64,000 nucleotides of DNA, from the NCBI RefSeq assembly GCF_900103175.1, contig NZ_FNLF01000002.1, positions 558,001-622,000 of the forward strand, read 5' to 3'. Numbering within the stretch: position 1 is the first letter of the stretch; each line of letters starts with the position of its first letter. The notes below the pieces were generated by a model, which saw only the letters and a list, made by a program, of their open reading frames with translations, did no database searches and had not been told where the DNA came from. The stretch comes from Tsukamurella pulmonis. GTDB taxonomy: Bacteria > Actinomycetota > Actinomycetes > Mycobacteriales > Mycobacteriaceae. This document shows positions 1 through 8,567 of the stretch, in pieces. The translations under genes and the position numbers were made by a program.

Positions 1-162
1 CGCGGGGTCGATCGTCAGCACCACGACGCGCCGCCCGTGCTCCGCGGCCCACAGCGCCATCGCCGCCGCGGTGGTGGTCTTGCCCACGCCGCCGCTGCCG
101 CAGCACACGACCACGCGCGTGCCCGGATCCAGCAATTGCGGTCCCAGCTTCAGGTCGATCAT
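1..162 (-). CDS. ArsA/GET3-like ATPase, N-terminal part (runs off the window)
   Basis: Only the first 54 codons are in the window. The start ATG at 162 overlaps the stop of the upstream ArsA-like gene (ATGA), so the two are translationally coupled. The protein begins [14 protein letters not shown] and then shows the P-loop GSGGVGKTT at residues 28-36, the deviant Walker A of ArsA/GET3/MinD-type ATPases. It corresponds by order and motif to Rv3680, the second of a mycobacterial pair (Rv3679-Rv3680) that is thought to form a GET3-like ATPase complex. The rest of the gene lies outside, so domain completeness cannot be judged. Confidence 0.85.
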   Translation of the reverse strand, partial: MIDLKLGPQLLDPGTRVVVCCGSGGVGKTTTAAAMALWAAEHGRRVVVLTIDPA

Positions 163-1199
163 CGGACACCCGCCTCGATCAGTGCGCCCGACAACTCGTA
201 CACGCCGCCCAGGTCCACGCCGCCCGTGAGCAGCGGCAGCTCCAGCAGGCCGGGCGCGTCCACCGCGCCGAGGTCCGCGCGCGCATCGTCCTGCCCGCGC
301 ACGGTGCGCGCGAACTGGATCGTCTCCGTGAGTAGACCGGCGAAGTCCTCGTCCGAGAGCGGCAGCCCGGCGCCGTCGAGCGCGGCGCGCACCTGCGGCC
401 CGTCGACCGTCCCCTCGGCGGCGGCGCGCAGTTCCTCGTCGGAGAGCAACTGCGGGAGCGTCCGGTTCACGATCAACGCGCCCACCTTCAGGTCCAGCGC
501 GTGCAGCTCGCGCACCGCTTCCGCCGTCTCCTGGATCGGCAGCGACTCGAGGAGCGTGACCAGGTGCACGACGGTGTCGGGGGAGTGCAGTAGGCGCACG
601 ACCCGGTCGGCCTGGCCCGCGATCGGCCCGGCCTTCGCGATCTCCTTCATCGCCCGCGTCACGTCGAGGAACTTCCCGATCCGGCCGGTGGGCGGGGCGT
701 CCACGACGATCGCGTCGTAGGCGTAGCGCCCGTCCTTGCCCCGGCGCTGCGTGCACTCCATGATCTTGCCGGTGATCAGGATGTCCTTGAGGCCGGGCGC
801 CAGCGTCGTCGCGAACTCGATCGCGCCGATCGACTTGAGCGCTCGCGCCGCGAGCCCCATGCCGTAATTGGTCTTGAGATAGTCGAGGAACGTGGCCTCG
901 ACGTCCATCGGCAGCGCGAAGACGGCGCCGCCGCCGTCGGCGTCGGCGATCTTGGACTCGGTCGGGGGAAGCTCGCCCGCCTCGAAGATCGGGGCGATGC
1001 CGCCGCGGCCCTCAACCTCGATGAGCAGCACCTTCTTGCCGCCGGAGGCGAGCGCCAGCGCGAGGGCGGAGGCCACCGTCGACTTGCCGGTGCCGCCCTT
1101 GCCGGACACGAAGTGCAGCCGCGAATCCCGGAGCCCGTCGGGCCAGGCCGTCCCCGTGTCCTGCGCGACCCCTCCGGGGCCCGCCTCGCTCACCACCAC
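159..1199 (-). CDS. ArsA/GET3-like ATPase (Rv3679-type)
   Basis: This is a cytoplasmic ATPase of the ArsA/GET3 family, about 346 residues, close to the length of Rv3679. The Walker [11 protein letters not shown] lies near residue 30, and an [16 protein letters not shown] stretch supplies the switch II region. Conserved blocks [18 protein letters not shown] and [18 protein letters not shown] follow. The reading frame stays open upstream past the divergent DUF4177 start, so the start is uncertain; I place it at one of three adjacent GTG codons (1199, 1196, 1193). Its stop overlaps the start of the second ATPase by 4 bp, so the pair forms an operon. Its target is not shown by the sequence. Confidence 0.85.
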   Translation of the reverse strand: MVVSEAGPGGVAQDTGTAWPDGLRDSRLHFVSGKGGTGKSTVASALALALASGGKKVLLIEVEGRGGIAPIFEAGELPPTESKIADADGGGAVFALPMDVEATFLDYLKTNYGMGLAARALKSIGAIEFATTLAPGLKDILITGKIMECTQRRGKDGRYAYDAIVVDAPPTGRIGKFLDVTRAMKEIAKAGPIAGQADRVVRLLHSPDTVVHLVTLLESLPIQETAEAVRELHALDLKVGALIVNRTLPQLLSDEELRAAAEGTVDGPQVRAALDGAGLPLSDEDFAGLLTETIQFARTVRGQDDARADLGAVDAPGLLELPLLTGGVDLGGVYELSGALIEAGVR

Positions 1200-1338
1200 G
1201 ACCGGAGCATATCCATACCCTCGTGCAGGGCCGGGCCGATAACGTGAACCTCCCCCGGCAATGCGACCGAGAACACGTTCTGCAGTGACGTAGGGATCGC
1301 GCCTTCTCCGCCGGGCCCGAGGTCGATAGGGTGTGGAC

Positions 1339-1503
1339 ATGAGCGACAAGACCTCGTGGGAGTACTCCACCATCCCCCTGCTGACGCACGCCACCAAGCA
1401 GATCCTCGACACCTGGGGCGCCGACGGCTGGGAGCTGGTCACCGTGCTCCCCGGCCCCACCGGCGAGCAGCACGTCGCCTACATGAAGCGGCCGCTCGCG
1501 TGA
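1339..1503 (+). CDS. DUF4177-type small protein
   Basis: A 54-residue protein starting MSDKTSWEYSTIPLLTH and containing ILDTWGADGWELVTVLPGP, the typical DUF4177 pattern (W-ELV core followed by a short beta strand). It sits at the position of the small gene Rv3678A of M. tuberculosis. Its last codon overlaps the GTG start of the RidA gene (GTGA), so these genes are co-translated. Function is unknown. It is transcribed divergently from the ArsA-like pair. Confidence 0.75.
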   Translation: MSDKTSWEYSTIPLLTHATKQILDTWGADGWELVTVLPGPTGEQHVAYMKRPLA

Positions 1504-1964
1504 CCGCGTCCGAGCGTCTCGCCGAGCTGGGCATCGTCCTGCCGGAGGTCGTGCCGCCGCTCGCCGCGTACGTCCCCGCCACGCAGGTCGGCGACTTCGT
1601 CTACACCTCGGGCCAGCTGCCCATGCGCGACGGCGAGCTCGTCGCCCAGGGCAAGGTCAGCGAGAACCGCGAGGGCATCGTGCACCTCGACGACGCGACC
1701 TTCGCGGCCCGGCAGTGCGCGCTCAACGCTCTCGCCGCGATTCACGCGCTGGTCGGCATCGACTCGGTCAAGCGCGTCGTCAAGGTCACCGGTTACGTCG
1801 CCTCCGCGCCCGGCTTCTCCAACCAGGCGCTGGTGCTCAACGGGGCGTCGCTCCTGATCGGCGAGGTCTTCGGCGACGCGGGCGTGCACGTGCGGTCGGC
1901 CGTCGGCGTCGCGGAGCTGCCGCTCGGCGCACCCGTCGAGGTCGAGCTCACGGTCCAGGTATGA
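1500..1964 (+). CDS. RidA/YjgF-family protein (Rv3678c-type)
   Basis: 154 residues. RidA proteins are trimeric cytosolic enamine/imine deaminases that remove reactive 2-aminoacrylate-type intermediates. Visible family features are VGDFVYTSGQLPMRDGELV near residues 30-48, KVTGYVASAPGF in the middle and the C-terminal VGVAELPLGAPVEVELTVQV. The family's substrate-binding Arg in the usual position is replaced by the VGVAELPLGAPVE context typical of the actinobacterial subgroup, so true deaminase activity is not certain. The GTG start overlaps the DUF4177 stop and the gene's own stop overlaps the next gene (ATGA), giving a tight three-gene unit. Confidence 0.88.
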   Translation: MTASERLAELGIVLPEVVPPLAAYVPATQVGDFVYTSGQLPMRDGELVAQGKVSENREGIVHLDDATFAARQCALNALAAIHALVGIDSVKRVVKVTGYVASAPGFSNQALVLNGASLLIGEVFGDAGVHVRSAVGVAELPLGAPVEVELTVQV

Positions 1965-2776
1965 CGGAGCACCCGGCGCCGGGCACGCTGCGGCAGGTCA
2001 CGCCCTACGCCGCGGTGATGCTCTGCGACAACCCGTCGGTGATGACCCTCGAGGGCACCAACACGTGGATCCTGCGCGCCCCGGGGCGCGCGGAGGCCGT
2101 CGTCGTCGATCCCGGCCCGAAGGGCGAGAAGAAGCATCTCAAGCGGGTCGCGAAGGCCGCCGGCACCGTCGCCCTCACGCTGGTCACGCACCGGCACGGC
2201 GACCACACCGGCGCCCTGAAGAAGTGGGAGGAGCGCACCCGCAGCCCCATCCGGGCCTTCTCCGAGAAGTACTGCACCGATTCCGCGACGCCGCTCGTCG
2301 GCGGCGAGGTGATCGAGGTGGCGGGGCTGCGGATCGAGGTGGTGCACACGCCCGGCCACACCGCCGACTCGCTGAGCTTCCTCGTCGACGGCGCCGAGGG
2401 GGAGCCCGGCGCGCTCGTCTCGGGCGACACGATCCTCGGCCGCGGCACCACTGTGCTCGACGCGAGTGACGGCACGCTCGCCGACTACCTGGGCTCGCTG
2501 GAGACGTTGTCGACGGTGGCCGCCGGCCGCGTCCTGCTGCCGGGGCACGGTCCGGACCTGCCCGACGCGGGCCCGGTCGTCACGGCCTACACGGCGCACC
2601 GCCAGGACCGTCTGCAACAGGTCCGCGACGCACTGGACGAGCTCGGCGTGCGCGCCGCCGATGCGAAGCCGATGAAGATCGTCAAGCACGTCTACCGCGA
2701 CGTGGACAAGAAGGCCTGGCCCGCGGCGCGGCAGTCCGTGAAGGTGCAGCTGCAATACCTCGCCGAGCACGGCTGA
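1961..2776 (+). CDS. Metallo-beta-lactamase-fold hydrolase (Rv3677c-type)
   Basis: 271 residues, LACTB2-like member of the MBL superfamily. The metal motif THRHGDHTG is near residues 70-78, with HTPGHTADS and VSGDTILG supplying the later His and Asp ligands and LLPGHGPDL the final His. The C-terminal third is helical, with a basic winged region (RADAKPMKIVKHVYRD), as in the LACTB2 group, some of which act on RNA. The substrate here is not known. It is the last gene of the coupled DUF4177-RidA-MBL set and is followed after 6 bp by a PrpF-like gene that may be read through. Confidence 0.88.
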   Translation: MTEHPAPGTLRQVTPYAAVMLCDNPSVMTLEGTNTWILRAPGRAEAVVVDPGPKGEKKHLKRVAKAAGTVALTLVTHRHGDHTGALKKWEERTRSPIRAFSEKYCTDSATPLVGGEVIEVAGLRIEVVHTPGHTADSLSFLVDGAEGEPGALVSGDTILGRGTTVLDASDGTLADYLGSLETLSTVAAGRVLLPGHGPDLPDAGPVVTAYTAHRQDRLQQVRDALDELGVRAADAKPMKIVKHVYRDVDKKAWPAARQSVKVQLQYLAEHG

Positions 2777-2782
2777 CCCGCC

Positions 2783-3925
2783 GTGGCGCTGCGCTGGATC
2801 GACGCCGTCTTCCTGCGGGGAGGCACCAGCAAGGGCCTGTTCTTCCGGGAGACCGACCTGCCGCCGCCCGGCCCCGAGCGCGACGGGCTGTACCTCCGCG
2901 CGCTCGGCTCGCCCGACCCGTTCGGCCGGCAGCTCGACGGCATGGGCGGCGGGCTGTCGTCGCTGTCGAAAGTCGTGGCGGTGCGGGCGAGCGATCGGCC
3001 CGGCGTCGATCTGGAGTACACGTTCGGGCAGGCCGCGATCCGCGAGCCGGTGATGGACTACTCCGGCAACTGCGGGAACCTCTCCGCCGCCGTCGTGCCG
3101 TTCGCGCTGGGGGCGGGACTGCTCGCGCTCGACGACGGCGACCATGCCGTCGTGGTGCACAACACGAACACCGACAAGTCGCTCCGCGTCCGGCTGACCG
3201 TCGTGGGCGGCGCGGCGGCGACCGAGGGCGCGCTCGCGATTCCCGGCGTGCCCGGCACCGGCGCGGCCGTCGAGCTCGAGTACCTCGACCCGGGCGGCGC
3301 CCGGACGGGATCCCTGCTGCCCGGCGGCGGCCCGCGGACGCGGCTGCGGTTCGAGGGGCGCGACTATGCGGCGTCGCTGCTGGACGCGGCGACGCCGATG
3401 GTCTTCGTCGCGGCGGGGGAACTGGGAGTGACCGGCACCGAGACGCCGGAGGACCTCGACGCGGACGCCGGCCTGCAGGCGCGGCTCGACGGCCTCCGGC
3501 GCGCCGGCGCGGTCGCGATGGGACTCGCGGACCGTCCGGAGGAGGCGCCCCTCGCGGTACCCAAGATCGCCGTCGTCGCCGGGCCCCGCGCGACGCGCAC
3601 GATCGACGGGACGGAGCTACCGGCGGACGCGTCGGACGTGGTCGTGCGGACGATCTCGATGGGGCAGACGCACCGGGCGATCCCCGGCACCGCCGCGCTG
3701 GCGGTGGCCGTCGCCGCAGCGGTGCCGGGCTCGCTGGTCGCCGAGGCGGCGTCGCGTGCTGAGGGCGACGTGCGCATCGCCACCCCGTCGGGCGTCGTCA
3801 CGGCTCGCGCCGTGGTGGCCTCGCGGCCCGACGGGCCGCACGCCGTGACGGCCTCGCTGCTGCGGACGGCCCGGCCCCTCATGCGCGGTCAGGTCGCCGT
3901 CCCGGCGGGTGATCCCACCCACTGA
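2783..3925 (+). CDS. PrpF/4-oxalomesaconate tautomerase-family protein
   Basis: 380 residues with a GTG start 6 bp after the MBL gene. The protein shows the PrpF family signature: FLRGGTSKGLFF at residues 10-21, then DGMGGGLSSLSKV and the active-site region MDYSGNCGNLSAAV with the conserved Cys, and a late MGQTHRAIPGTAA. Members isomerise or tautomerise unsaturated tricarboxylates, for example 2-methylaconitate in the methylcitrate cycle or 4-oxalomesaconate in aromatic degradation. No methylcitrate genes are adjacent, so the substrate cannot be assigned. This gene is not part of the mycobacterial Rv3677-Rv3676 order that I recall and looks like an insertion. Confidence 0.85.
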   Translation: MALRWIDAVFLRGGTSKGLFFRETDLPPPGPERDGLYLRALGSPDPFGRQLDGMGGGLSSLSKVVAVRASDRPGVDLEYTFGQAAIREPVMDYSGNCGNLSAAVVPFALGAGLLALDDGDHAVVVHNTNTDKSLRVRLTVVGGAAATEGALAIPGVPGTGAAVELEYLDPGGARTGSLLPGGGPRTRLRFEGRDYAASLLDAATPMVFVAAGELGVTGTETPEDLDADAGLQARLDGLRRAGAVAMGLADRPEEAPLAVPKIAVVAGPRATRTIDGTELPADASDVVVRTISMGQTHRAIPGTAALAVAVAAAVPGSLVAEAASRAEGDVRIATPSGVVTARAVVASRPDGPHAVTASLLRTARPLMRGQVAVPAGDPTH

Positions 3926-3930
3926 CGAGA

Positions 3931-3980
3931 AACGTCCGGTCATTCGTCTCCACGATCGTGGGAACGAACGACCGGACGTT
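3931..3980. terminator. Bidirectional hairpin terminator between prpF-like gene and glxR
   Basis: Arms of 17 nt at 3931-3947 (AACGTCCGGTCATTCGT) and 3964-3980 pair with a single mismatch, around a 16-nt loop that itself contains the palindrome CCACGATCGTGG. It lies between two convergent genes. There is no U tract, as is common for actinobacterial terminators. Confidence 0.7.
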
Positions 3981-4003
3981 GTCGGATCCGGTGCGGCGCG
4001 GGG

Positions 4004-4678
4004 CTAGCGGGCGCGGCGGGCCAGGCGCTCGGAATCCGTGATCACCACGGACTTGCCCTCGAGCCGCAGCCAGCCGCGGTGGGCGAAGTCGGCCAGCGCC
4101 TTGTTCACGGTCTCGCGGGACGCGCCGACGAGCTGCGCGATCTCCTCCTGCGTGAGGTCGTGCGTGACTCGCAGCGCGCCGTTCTCGTGCGTGCCGAAGC
4201 GCTGCGCGAGCTGCAGCAGCTGCTTGGCCACGCGGCCGGGAACGTCGGTGAAGATGAGGTCGGCGAGGTTGTTGTTGGTGCGGCGCAGGCGGCGGGCCAG
4301 CACGCGCAGCAGCTGCTCGGCGATCTCGGGCCGGTCGCGGATCCACGCGCGCAGCGCCTCGCGGTCCATCGTCATCGCGCGGACCTCGGTGATGCAGGTG
4401 GCACTCGACGTGCGCGGGCCCGGGTCGAAGATGGACATCTCGCCGAACATGTCCGACGGGCCCATCACCGACAGCAGGTTCTCCCGGCCGTCCGGCGAGC
4501 GGCGGCCGAGCTTCACCTTGCCCGAGAGAATGATGTACAGCCGGTCACCGGGCTCGCCCTCGTTGAAGATGACGTGCCCGCGGGGGTAGTCGACCTCGTG
4601 CAGATCCTTGGTGAGCGCATCGACTGCGCCCGGCTCGACACCCTGAAAAATGCCGGCCCGCGCCAGGACCTCGTCCAC
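4004..4678 (-). CDS. glxR: CRP/FNR-family cAMP-responsive global regulator
   Basis: 224 residues from the GTG at 4678 ([16 protein letters not shown]), exactly the length and N-terminus of actinobacterial GlxR/Crp (Rv3676 orthologue). Residues about 15-120 form the cyclic-nucleotide domain with [21 protein letters not shown] as the cAMP pocket containing the conserved Glu, Arg and Ser-Ser-Ala. The C-terminal winged helix includes [21 protein letters not shown] as recognition helix. It acts as a homodimer on TGTGA-N6-TCACA-type sites. A candidate site lies upstream at 4765-4780, suggesting autoregulation. The longer upstream frame (to 4909) is not needed and has no matching N-terminus in the family. 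Confidence 0.95.
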   Translation of the reverse strand: MDEVLARAGIFQGVEPGAVDALTKDLHEVDYPRGHVIFNEGEPGDRLYIILSGKVKLGRRSPDGRENLLSVMGPSDMFGEMSIFDPGPRTSSATCITEVRAMTMDREALRAWIRDRPEIAEQLLRVLARRLRRTNNNLADLIFTDVPGRVAKQLLQLAQRFGTHENGALRVTHDLTQEEIAQLVGASRETVNKALADFAHRGWLRLEGKSVVITDSERLARRAR

Positions 4679-4764
4679 GGGGTACCTCGTTCCTTGATCG
4701 ACGATCCGTCGCGTGCGGAGATGCCGCGACCTGAAGTGTGAGTTTATGCAGCGGTCCGCGCAGA

Positions 4765-4780
4765 TGTGGGAAATCGCACA
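4765..4780. promoter_or_regulatory. Candidate GlxR/CRP binding site upstream of glxR
   Basis: The sequence TGTGGGAAATCGCACA has the TGTG-N8-CACA spacing of CRP-family operators and lies about 90 bp upstream of the glxR start in the divergence-free gap between glxR and the small membrane-protein gene. Positions 5 and 12 of the consensus are not A/T. A weaker half-site, TGTGAGTTTATGCAGC, begins nearby at 4736. Autoregulation is an inference. Confidence 0.4.
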
Positions 4781-4909
4781 GACGACTAACCGAAAGACTA
4801 CCCGTTCACATGTCGAACGGCACGCCGGCGTTCCCCGTACCGTCCGAGTCGGGCCGGAACCGACCGCGATGCGCCGGCGCCCCGGGCGGCCGGACACCGG
4901 TGCCGGCAC

Positions 4910-5125
4910 TCAACTGGCGCGACGCTCCGTGCCGCCGTCGAGGTCGAGGCTGTCGACGGCCTTCGGCAGGCCGATCCGGGCCAGCGTCTCGACGTCCGGC
5001 GCCTCGTCGTCCCCGGCGACGGGTGGCACGACGGGCTCGGCCGTCACCCGTGCCTCGATACGCTCCATGGCCAACGCGAACAGCATCAGCACCACCGGGA
5101 ACAGCAACCCGAGCAATCCTTGCAT
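4910..5125 (-). CDS. Small membrane protein (Rv3675-type)
   Basis: 71 residues. One N-terminal hydrophobic segment (LLGLLFPVVLMLFALAM, residues 4-20) is followed by a charged, acidic tail rich in Pro, Glu and Asp. It lies upstream of and collinear with glxR, as Rv3675 does next to Rv3676. Function is unknown. Start ATG at 5125; it is divergent from nth. Confidence 0.75.
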   Translation of the reverse strand: MQGLLGLLFPVVLMLFALAMERIEARVTAEPVVPPVAGDDEAPDVETLARIGLPKAVDSLDLDGGTERRAS

Positions 5126-5200
5126 GCCGGACAGTAAACACAGCCAAGGTCTCGATACGGCAACGATGACGTCTGCGCACCGTCGTTAGAATCGGATCCC

Positions 5201-5971
5201 ATGCCCCCGGAGTCGGAAACCCACCTCGGACTGGTGCGGCGCGCCCGGAGGATGAATCGGACACTCGCCGCCGCCTTCCCCCATGTGTACTGCGAACTCG
5301 ACTTCACCGATCCGCTCGAGCTCTCGGTCGCCACGATCCTCTCCGCGCAGTGCACCGACGTGCGCGTGAATCAAGTCACACCGGCCCTGTTCGCGCGCTA
5401 CCGCACCGCCGCCGACTACGCCGGGGCGAACCGCGCCGAGCTCGAGGAGTACATCCGCTCGACGGGCTTCTACCGCAACAAGGCCACGTCGATCATGGGG
5501 CTCGGGCAGGCCCTCGTGGACCGCTTCGACGGCGAGGTGCCGCGCACGATGAAGGAGCTGGTGACACTGCCCGGCTTCGGCCGCAAGACCGCCAACGTGA
5601 TCCTCGGCAACGCCTTCGACGTCCCCGGGATCACCGTCGATACGCACTTCTCCCGGCTCGTGCACCGCTGGGAGTGGACGCAGGAGAACGATCCGGTGAA
5701 GATCGAGCACGCCGTCGGCGAGCTGATCCCCCGCAAGGAGTGGACGCTGCTGAGCCACCGCGTGATCTTCCACGGCCGCCGCGTCTGCCACGCCCGCAAG
5801 CCCGCCTGCGGCGTCTGCGTGCTCGCCAAGGACTGCCCCGCCTTCGGGACCGGGCCGATCGACCCCGTCGAGGCCGCGGAGCTGGTCAAGGGCCCCGAAC
5901 GTGAGCACCTGCTCGAGATCGCGCCGCCTCCGCCGCGGCGCCGGCGCGCCCCGACGGGAGCGGCGCGATGA
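5201..5971 (+). CDS. nth: Endonuclease III
   Basis: 256 residues. A bifunctional DNA glycosylase/AP lyase that removes oxidised pyrimidines in base-excision repair. The helix-hairpin-helix [15 protein letters not shown] carries the catalytic Lys, and [10 protein letters not shown] carries the catalytic Asp. The four-cysteine iron-sulfur loop is intact as C-X6-C-X2-C-X5-C within [17 protein letters not shown]. The Pro/Arg-rich tail after residue 235 is longer than in E. coli Nth. The stop overlaps the start of the thioredoxin-like gene (ATGA), opening a four-gene operon nth-tlpA-nudix-marP matching Rv3674c-Rv3671c. Confidence 0.96.
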   Translation: MPPESETHLGLVRRARRMNRTLAAAFPHVYCELDFTDPLELSVATILSAQCTDVRVNQVTPALFARYRTAADYAGANRAELEEYIRSTGFYRNKATSIMGLGQALVDRFDGEVPRTMKELVTLPGFGRKTANVILGNAFDVPGITVDTHFSRLVHRWEWTQENDPVKIEHAVGELIPRKEWTLLSHRVIFHGRRVCHARKPACGVCVLAKDCPAFGTGPIDPVEAAELVKGPEREHLLEIAPPPPRRRRAPTGAAR

Positions 5972-6645
5972 CGGGCCCCGAGCGCGATCCCGCGCCTCTG
6001 CTGCCGGGCGAGCGCCCGAGCCGCATCCCGGCGAGCGTGCGCTGGCTCGTCGTGTGCGCGATCGTCGCGCTCGCGCTGGGCGTGGCCATCTGGCCCCGCG
6101 GTGACGACGGTGCCACCCCGGCCGGGCCCTCCGCGGCGCCGTCGACCAGCGCGAGCCCCGGACAGCTGGCGGACGCGCGTATCCGCGCCGCCCTGCCGCC
6201 GTGCCCCGCCGGGATCGGCGCGACCGCACTGGCCGGCAAGCCCCTGACCTGCCTCGGCGACGGTGCCCCCGTCGATCTGGCGGCCGCGGGCGGCAAGCCC
6301 GTGCTGCTCAACATCTGGGCCTGGTGGTGCGGTCCGTGCCGCGTCGAGTTGCCCGTGCTCGCCGAGGTCGCGGCCCGCGCGGGGGACCGGCTGGGTGTGC
6401 TCGGCGTGCACGCCGACCCGAACGCCGTCGCCGGTCTCGACCTGCTGGCCGAGCTGAAGGTCGCGCTGCCGACGGTGCAGGACCCGCAGGGCGTCGTCGC
6501 CACTACCCTCGGCGCGCCCCGGGCGTACCCCGTGACCGTTCTGTTGCGCGCCGATGGCACTGTGGCCGGTGTGCACGCCCAACCCTTCACCTCCGTCGAC
6601 GAGGTCGCGGACCTGCTGCGCACCGAGCTGGGGGTGACCCTGTGA
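5968..6645 (+). CDS. TlpA/ResA-like membrane-anchored thioredoxin (Rv3673c-type)
   Basis: 225 residues. One transmembrane anchor (about residues 25-42, [18 protein letters not shown]), then a Pro/Ala linker and a thioredoxin fold on the outside. The redox motif is WCGPC in [17 protein letters not shown]. Two additional cysteines precede the fold (PPCPAG and LTCLGDG). Such proteins reduce or oxidise extracytoplasmic thiols. The start overlaps nth by 4 bp and the stop overlaps the NUDIX start by 4 bp, indicating translational coupling. Confidence 0.88.
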   Translation: MTGPERDPAPLLPGERPSRIPASVRWLVVCAIVALALGVAIWPRGDDGATPAGPSAAPSTSASPGQLADARIRAALPPCPAGIGATALAGKPLTCLGDGAPVDLAAAGGKPVLLNIWAWWCGPCRVELPVLAEVAARAGDRLGVLGVHADPNAVAGLDLLAELKVALPTVQDPQGVVATTLGAPRAYPVTVLLRADGTVAGVHAQPFTSVDEVADLLRTELGVTL

Positions 6646-7352
6646 CGGCGCCGCGGTGGCTCGATCCGCTGCTCGGCAACCTCGGCGACATCGCGGGAGA
6701 GCTGGAGCACCGCGGCGGCGCCGTCGCCGCCCTGCAGCGCGTGCGCAACCCGCGCCGGGCCTCGGTCCTCATCCTCTTCGACGGCGACCCGTCCGCGGCC
6801 GGGGCGGGCCCGCCCGAGGACGCGACGGTGCTGCTCACCCAGCGCGCCTCGGCGATGCGCCAGCACGCGGGGCAGGTGGCCTTCCCCGGCGGCGCCCGCG
6901 ATCCGGAGGACGCGGACGACGTGGCGGTCGCGCTGCGCGAGGCCGAGGAGGAGACGGGGCTGGACCCCGCCGCCGTCCAGGTGCTCGCCGAGCTCGACCC
7001 GATCGAGGTCCCGGTCTCGGGCTTCCGCGTGGTGCCCGTGATCGGCTTCGCCGCCAGTCCGCCCGACGTGCGCGCCGTCGATCCCGCGGAGACCGCACTG
7101 GTCCGGCGCGTGCCGCTCGCCGAGCTCATCGATCCGGCGCACCGGTTCATGGTGCGCAAGTCCTTCTACCGCGGTCCCGCCTTCGCCGCCGGGCCGATGC
7201 TGGTCTGGGGCTTCACCGGCGGGCTGTTGAACGCGCTGATCAGCGCCGCGGGCTGGGAGCGGCCCTGGAACACCGACGACGTGCGGCCGCTCACCGACGA
7301 GGTGCACGCCGCCGCGGCGCGCGCCCAGAACTGGCAGGAGAGCCCTCGATGA
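6642..7352 (+). CDS. NUDIX hydrolase, CoA pyrophosphatase-like (Rv3672c-type)
   Basis: 236 residues from a GTG that overlaps the previous stop (GTGA). The NUDIX box is seen as FPGGARDPED followed by ALREAEEETGL, with the metal-binding REAEEE glutamates. The preceding LLTQRASAMRQHAGQVAFPGG is the UPF0035-type pattern of CoA/acyl-CoA pyrophosphatases (YeaB/NUDT7 group). A role in trimming CoA derivatives is inferred from family only. The stop overlaps the marP start (ATGA). Confidence 0.88.
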   Translation: MTAPRWLDPLLGNLGDIAGELEHRGGAVAALQRVRNPRRASVLILFDGDPSAAGAGPPEDATVLLTQRASAMRQHAGQVAFPGGARDPEDADDVAVALREAEEETGLDPAAVQVLAELDPIEVPVSGFRVVPVIGFAASPPDVRAVDPAETALVRRVPLAELIDPAHRFMVRKSFYRGPAFAAGPMLVWGFTGGLLNALISAAGWERPWNTDDVRPLTDEVHAAAARAQNWQESPR

Positions 7353-8542
7353 CCGGTTCGACCTGGGTCGACGTGGTCGTCGTCGTCCTGATGATCCTGG
7401 CCGCCGTCTCCGGCTACCGGCAGGGAGCGGCGGCCTCGGTGCTCGCCTTCATCGGCGTCGTGCTCGGCGCCGCGGCCGGCGTGCTGCTCGCACCGCACGT
7501 GCTCGACTCCGTCGGCGACGCCAAGGGGCGGCTGCTGCTGGGCGTCGGCCTGCTGGCCGGGCTGGTGATCATCGGCGAGCTCTCGGGCATGGTGCTCGGG
7601 CGGGCGGTGCGCAGTTCGATCCGCAGCACCGGCCTGCGCACCGTCGACTCCGGTGTCGGCGCCGTGGTGCAGGTCGGCGCACTGCTCGTGGCCGCCTGGC
7701 TGGTGGCGATCCCGCTGACCTCGGCGGCCGCCCCGCAGATCTCCCGCTCCGTCAACGGCTCCGCCGTACTCGGTGCTGTCAACGAGTTCGCGAAGGTCGT
7801 CGGCGCCGACGGGCTGCCGCAGAAGTTCTCCGCGATCATCGACGACTCCGGCCTGCCGCAGGCGCTGGGGCCGTTCGTCAACACCCCCGTGGTCAGCGTC
7901 GAGGCGCCGGACCGGATGGACTTCACCGACCCGGCGGTGCAGCGCGTCCGCTCGTCCGTGGTCCGGATCGACGGCCAGGCGCCCTCGTGCAGTCGCGCGC
8001 TGGAGGGCACGGGCTTCGTCGCCACTCCGGGCCGCGTGGTCACCAACGCCCACGTCGTCGCCGGCACGCGCAGCGTGCAGGTCACCGTCGACGGGACCAC
8101 GAAGTACAGTGCGCAGGTCGTCTACTTCGACGCCCAGACCGACGTCGCGGTGCTCGAGGTGCCGGGCCTGAAGGCCACGCCGCTGCGCATCGTCTTCAAC
8201 GGCGCCAAGCCCGGCGATCCGGGCTTCGTGCTCGGCTACCCGGGCGGCGGCCCGCTGACCCTGTCCTCGTCGCGCGTGCGCAGCCAGCAGACCCTCGAGG
8301 GGCGCAACATCTACCGCGACGCCCAGGTCCGGCGCGACGTCTACCTGCTCCGCGGCCAGGTGCGTCCCGGCAACTCGGGCGGACCCGTCTTCGACCGCGA
8401 GGGCAACGTGGTCGGCGTGATCTTCGGTGTGGCCGTGGACGACGCCGACACCGCCTTCGCCCTCACGGCCAAGCAGGTCGAGCCCGCGCTGAGGGCGACC
8501 GCGACCGAGGGCGTCTCGACGGGGGCCTGCGTCAACCGCTGA
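7349..8542 (+). CDS. marP: Periplasmic serine protease MarP (acid/oxidative stress resistance)
   Basis: 397 residues. The N-terminal about 150 residues form a CvpA-like membrane domain with four hydrophobic segments. The C-terminal half is a chymotrypsin-like protease facing the periplasm, with catalytic His in NAHVVAG, Asp in AQTDVAVLEV and Ser in RPGNSGGPVF. A pair of cysteines (PSCSRALEG and the C-terminal GACVNR) matches the regulatory disulfide described for mycobacterial MarP. It ends the nth operon and is the orthologue of Rv3671c, which is required for intrabacterial pH homeostasis in M. tuberculosis. Confidence 0.93.
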   Translation: MTGSTWVDVVVVVLMILAAVSGYRQGAAASVLAFIGVVLGAAAGVLLAPHVLDSVGDAKGRLLLGVGLLAGLVIIGELSGMVLGRAVRSSIRSTGLRTVDSGVGAVVQVGALLVAAWLVAIPLTSAAAPQISRSVNGSAVLGAVNEFAKVVGADGLPQKFSAIIDDSGLPQALGPFVNTPVVSVEAPDRMDFTDPAVQRVRSSVVRIDGQAPSCSRALEGTGFVATPGRVVTNAHVVAGTRSVQVTVDGTTKYSAQVVYFDAQTDVAVLEVPGLKATPLRIVFNGAKPGDPGFVLGYPGGGPLTLSSSRVRSQQTLEGRNIYRDAQVRRDVYLLRGQVRPGNSGGPVFDREGNVVGVIFGVAVDDADTAFALTAKQVEPALRATATEGVSTGACVNR

Positions 8543-8546
8543 CGCA

Positions 8547-8564
8547 CCGGACGGGCCGGTCCGG
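8547..8564. terminator. Hairpin between convergent marP and hydrolase genes
   Basis: A 6-bp GC stem (CCGGAC at 8547-8552 with GTCCGG at 8559-8564) and a 6-nt loop sit in the 25-bp gap between convergent genes. Short, without U tract. Confidence 0.45.
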
Positions 8565-8567
8565 GGG

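Noticed and set aside
4679-4909. N-terminal extension of glxR to 4909
   Set aside because: The extension lacks family similarity and covers the promoter with the candidate CRP site; the 224-residue start matches orthologues.
7166-8100. Minus-strand ORFs across marP
   Set aside because: Shadows of a well-supported protease gene.
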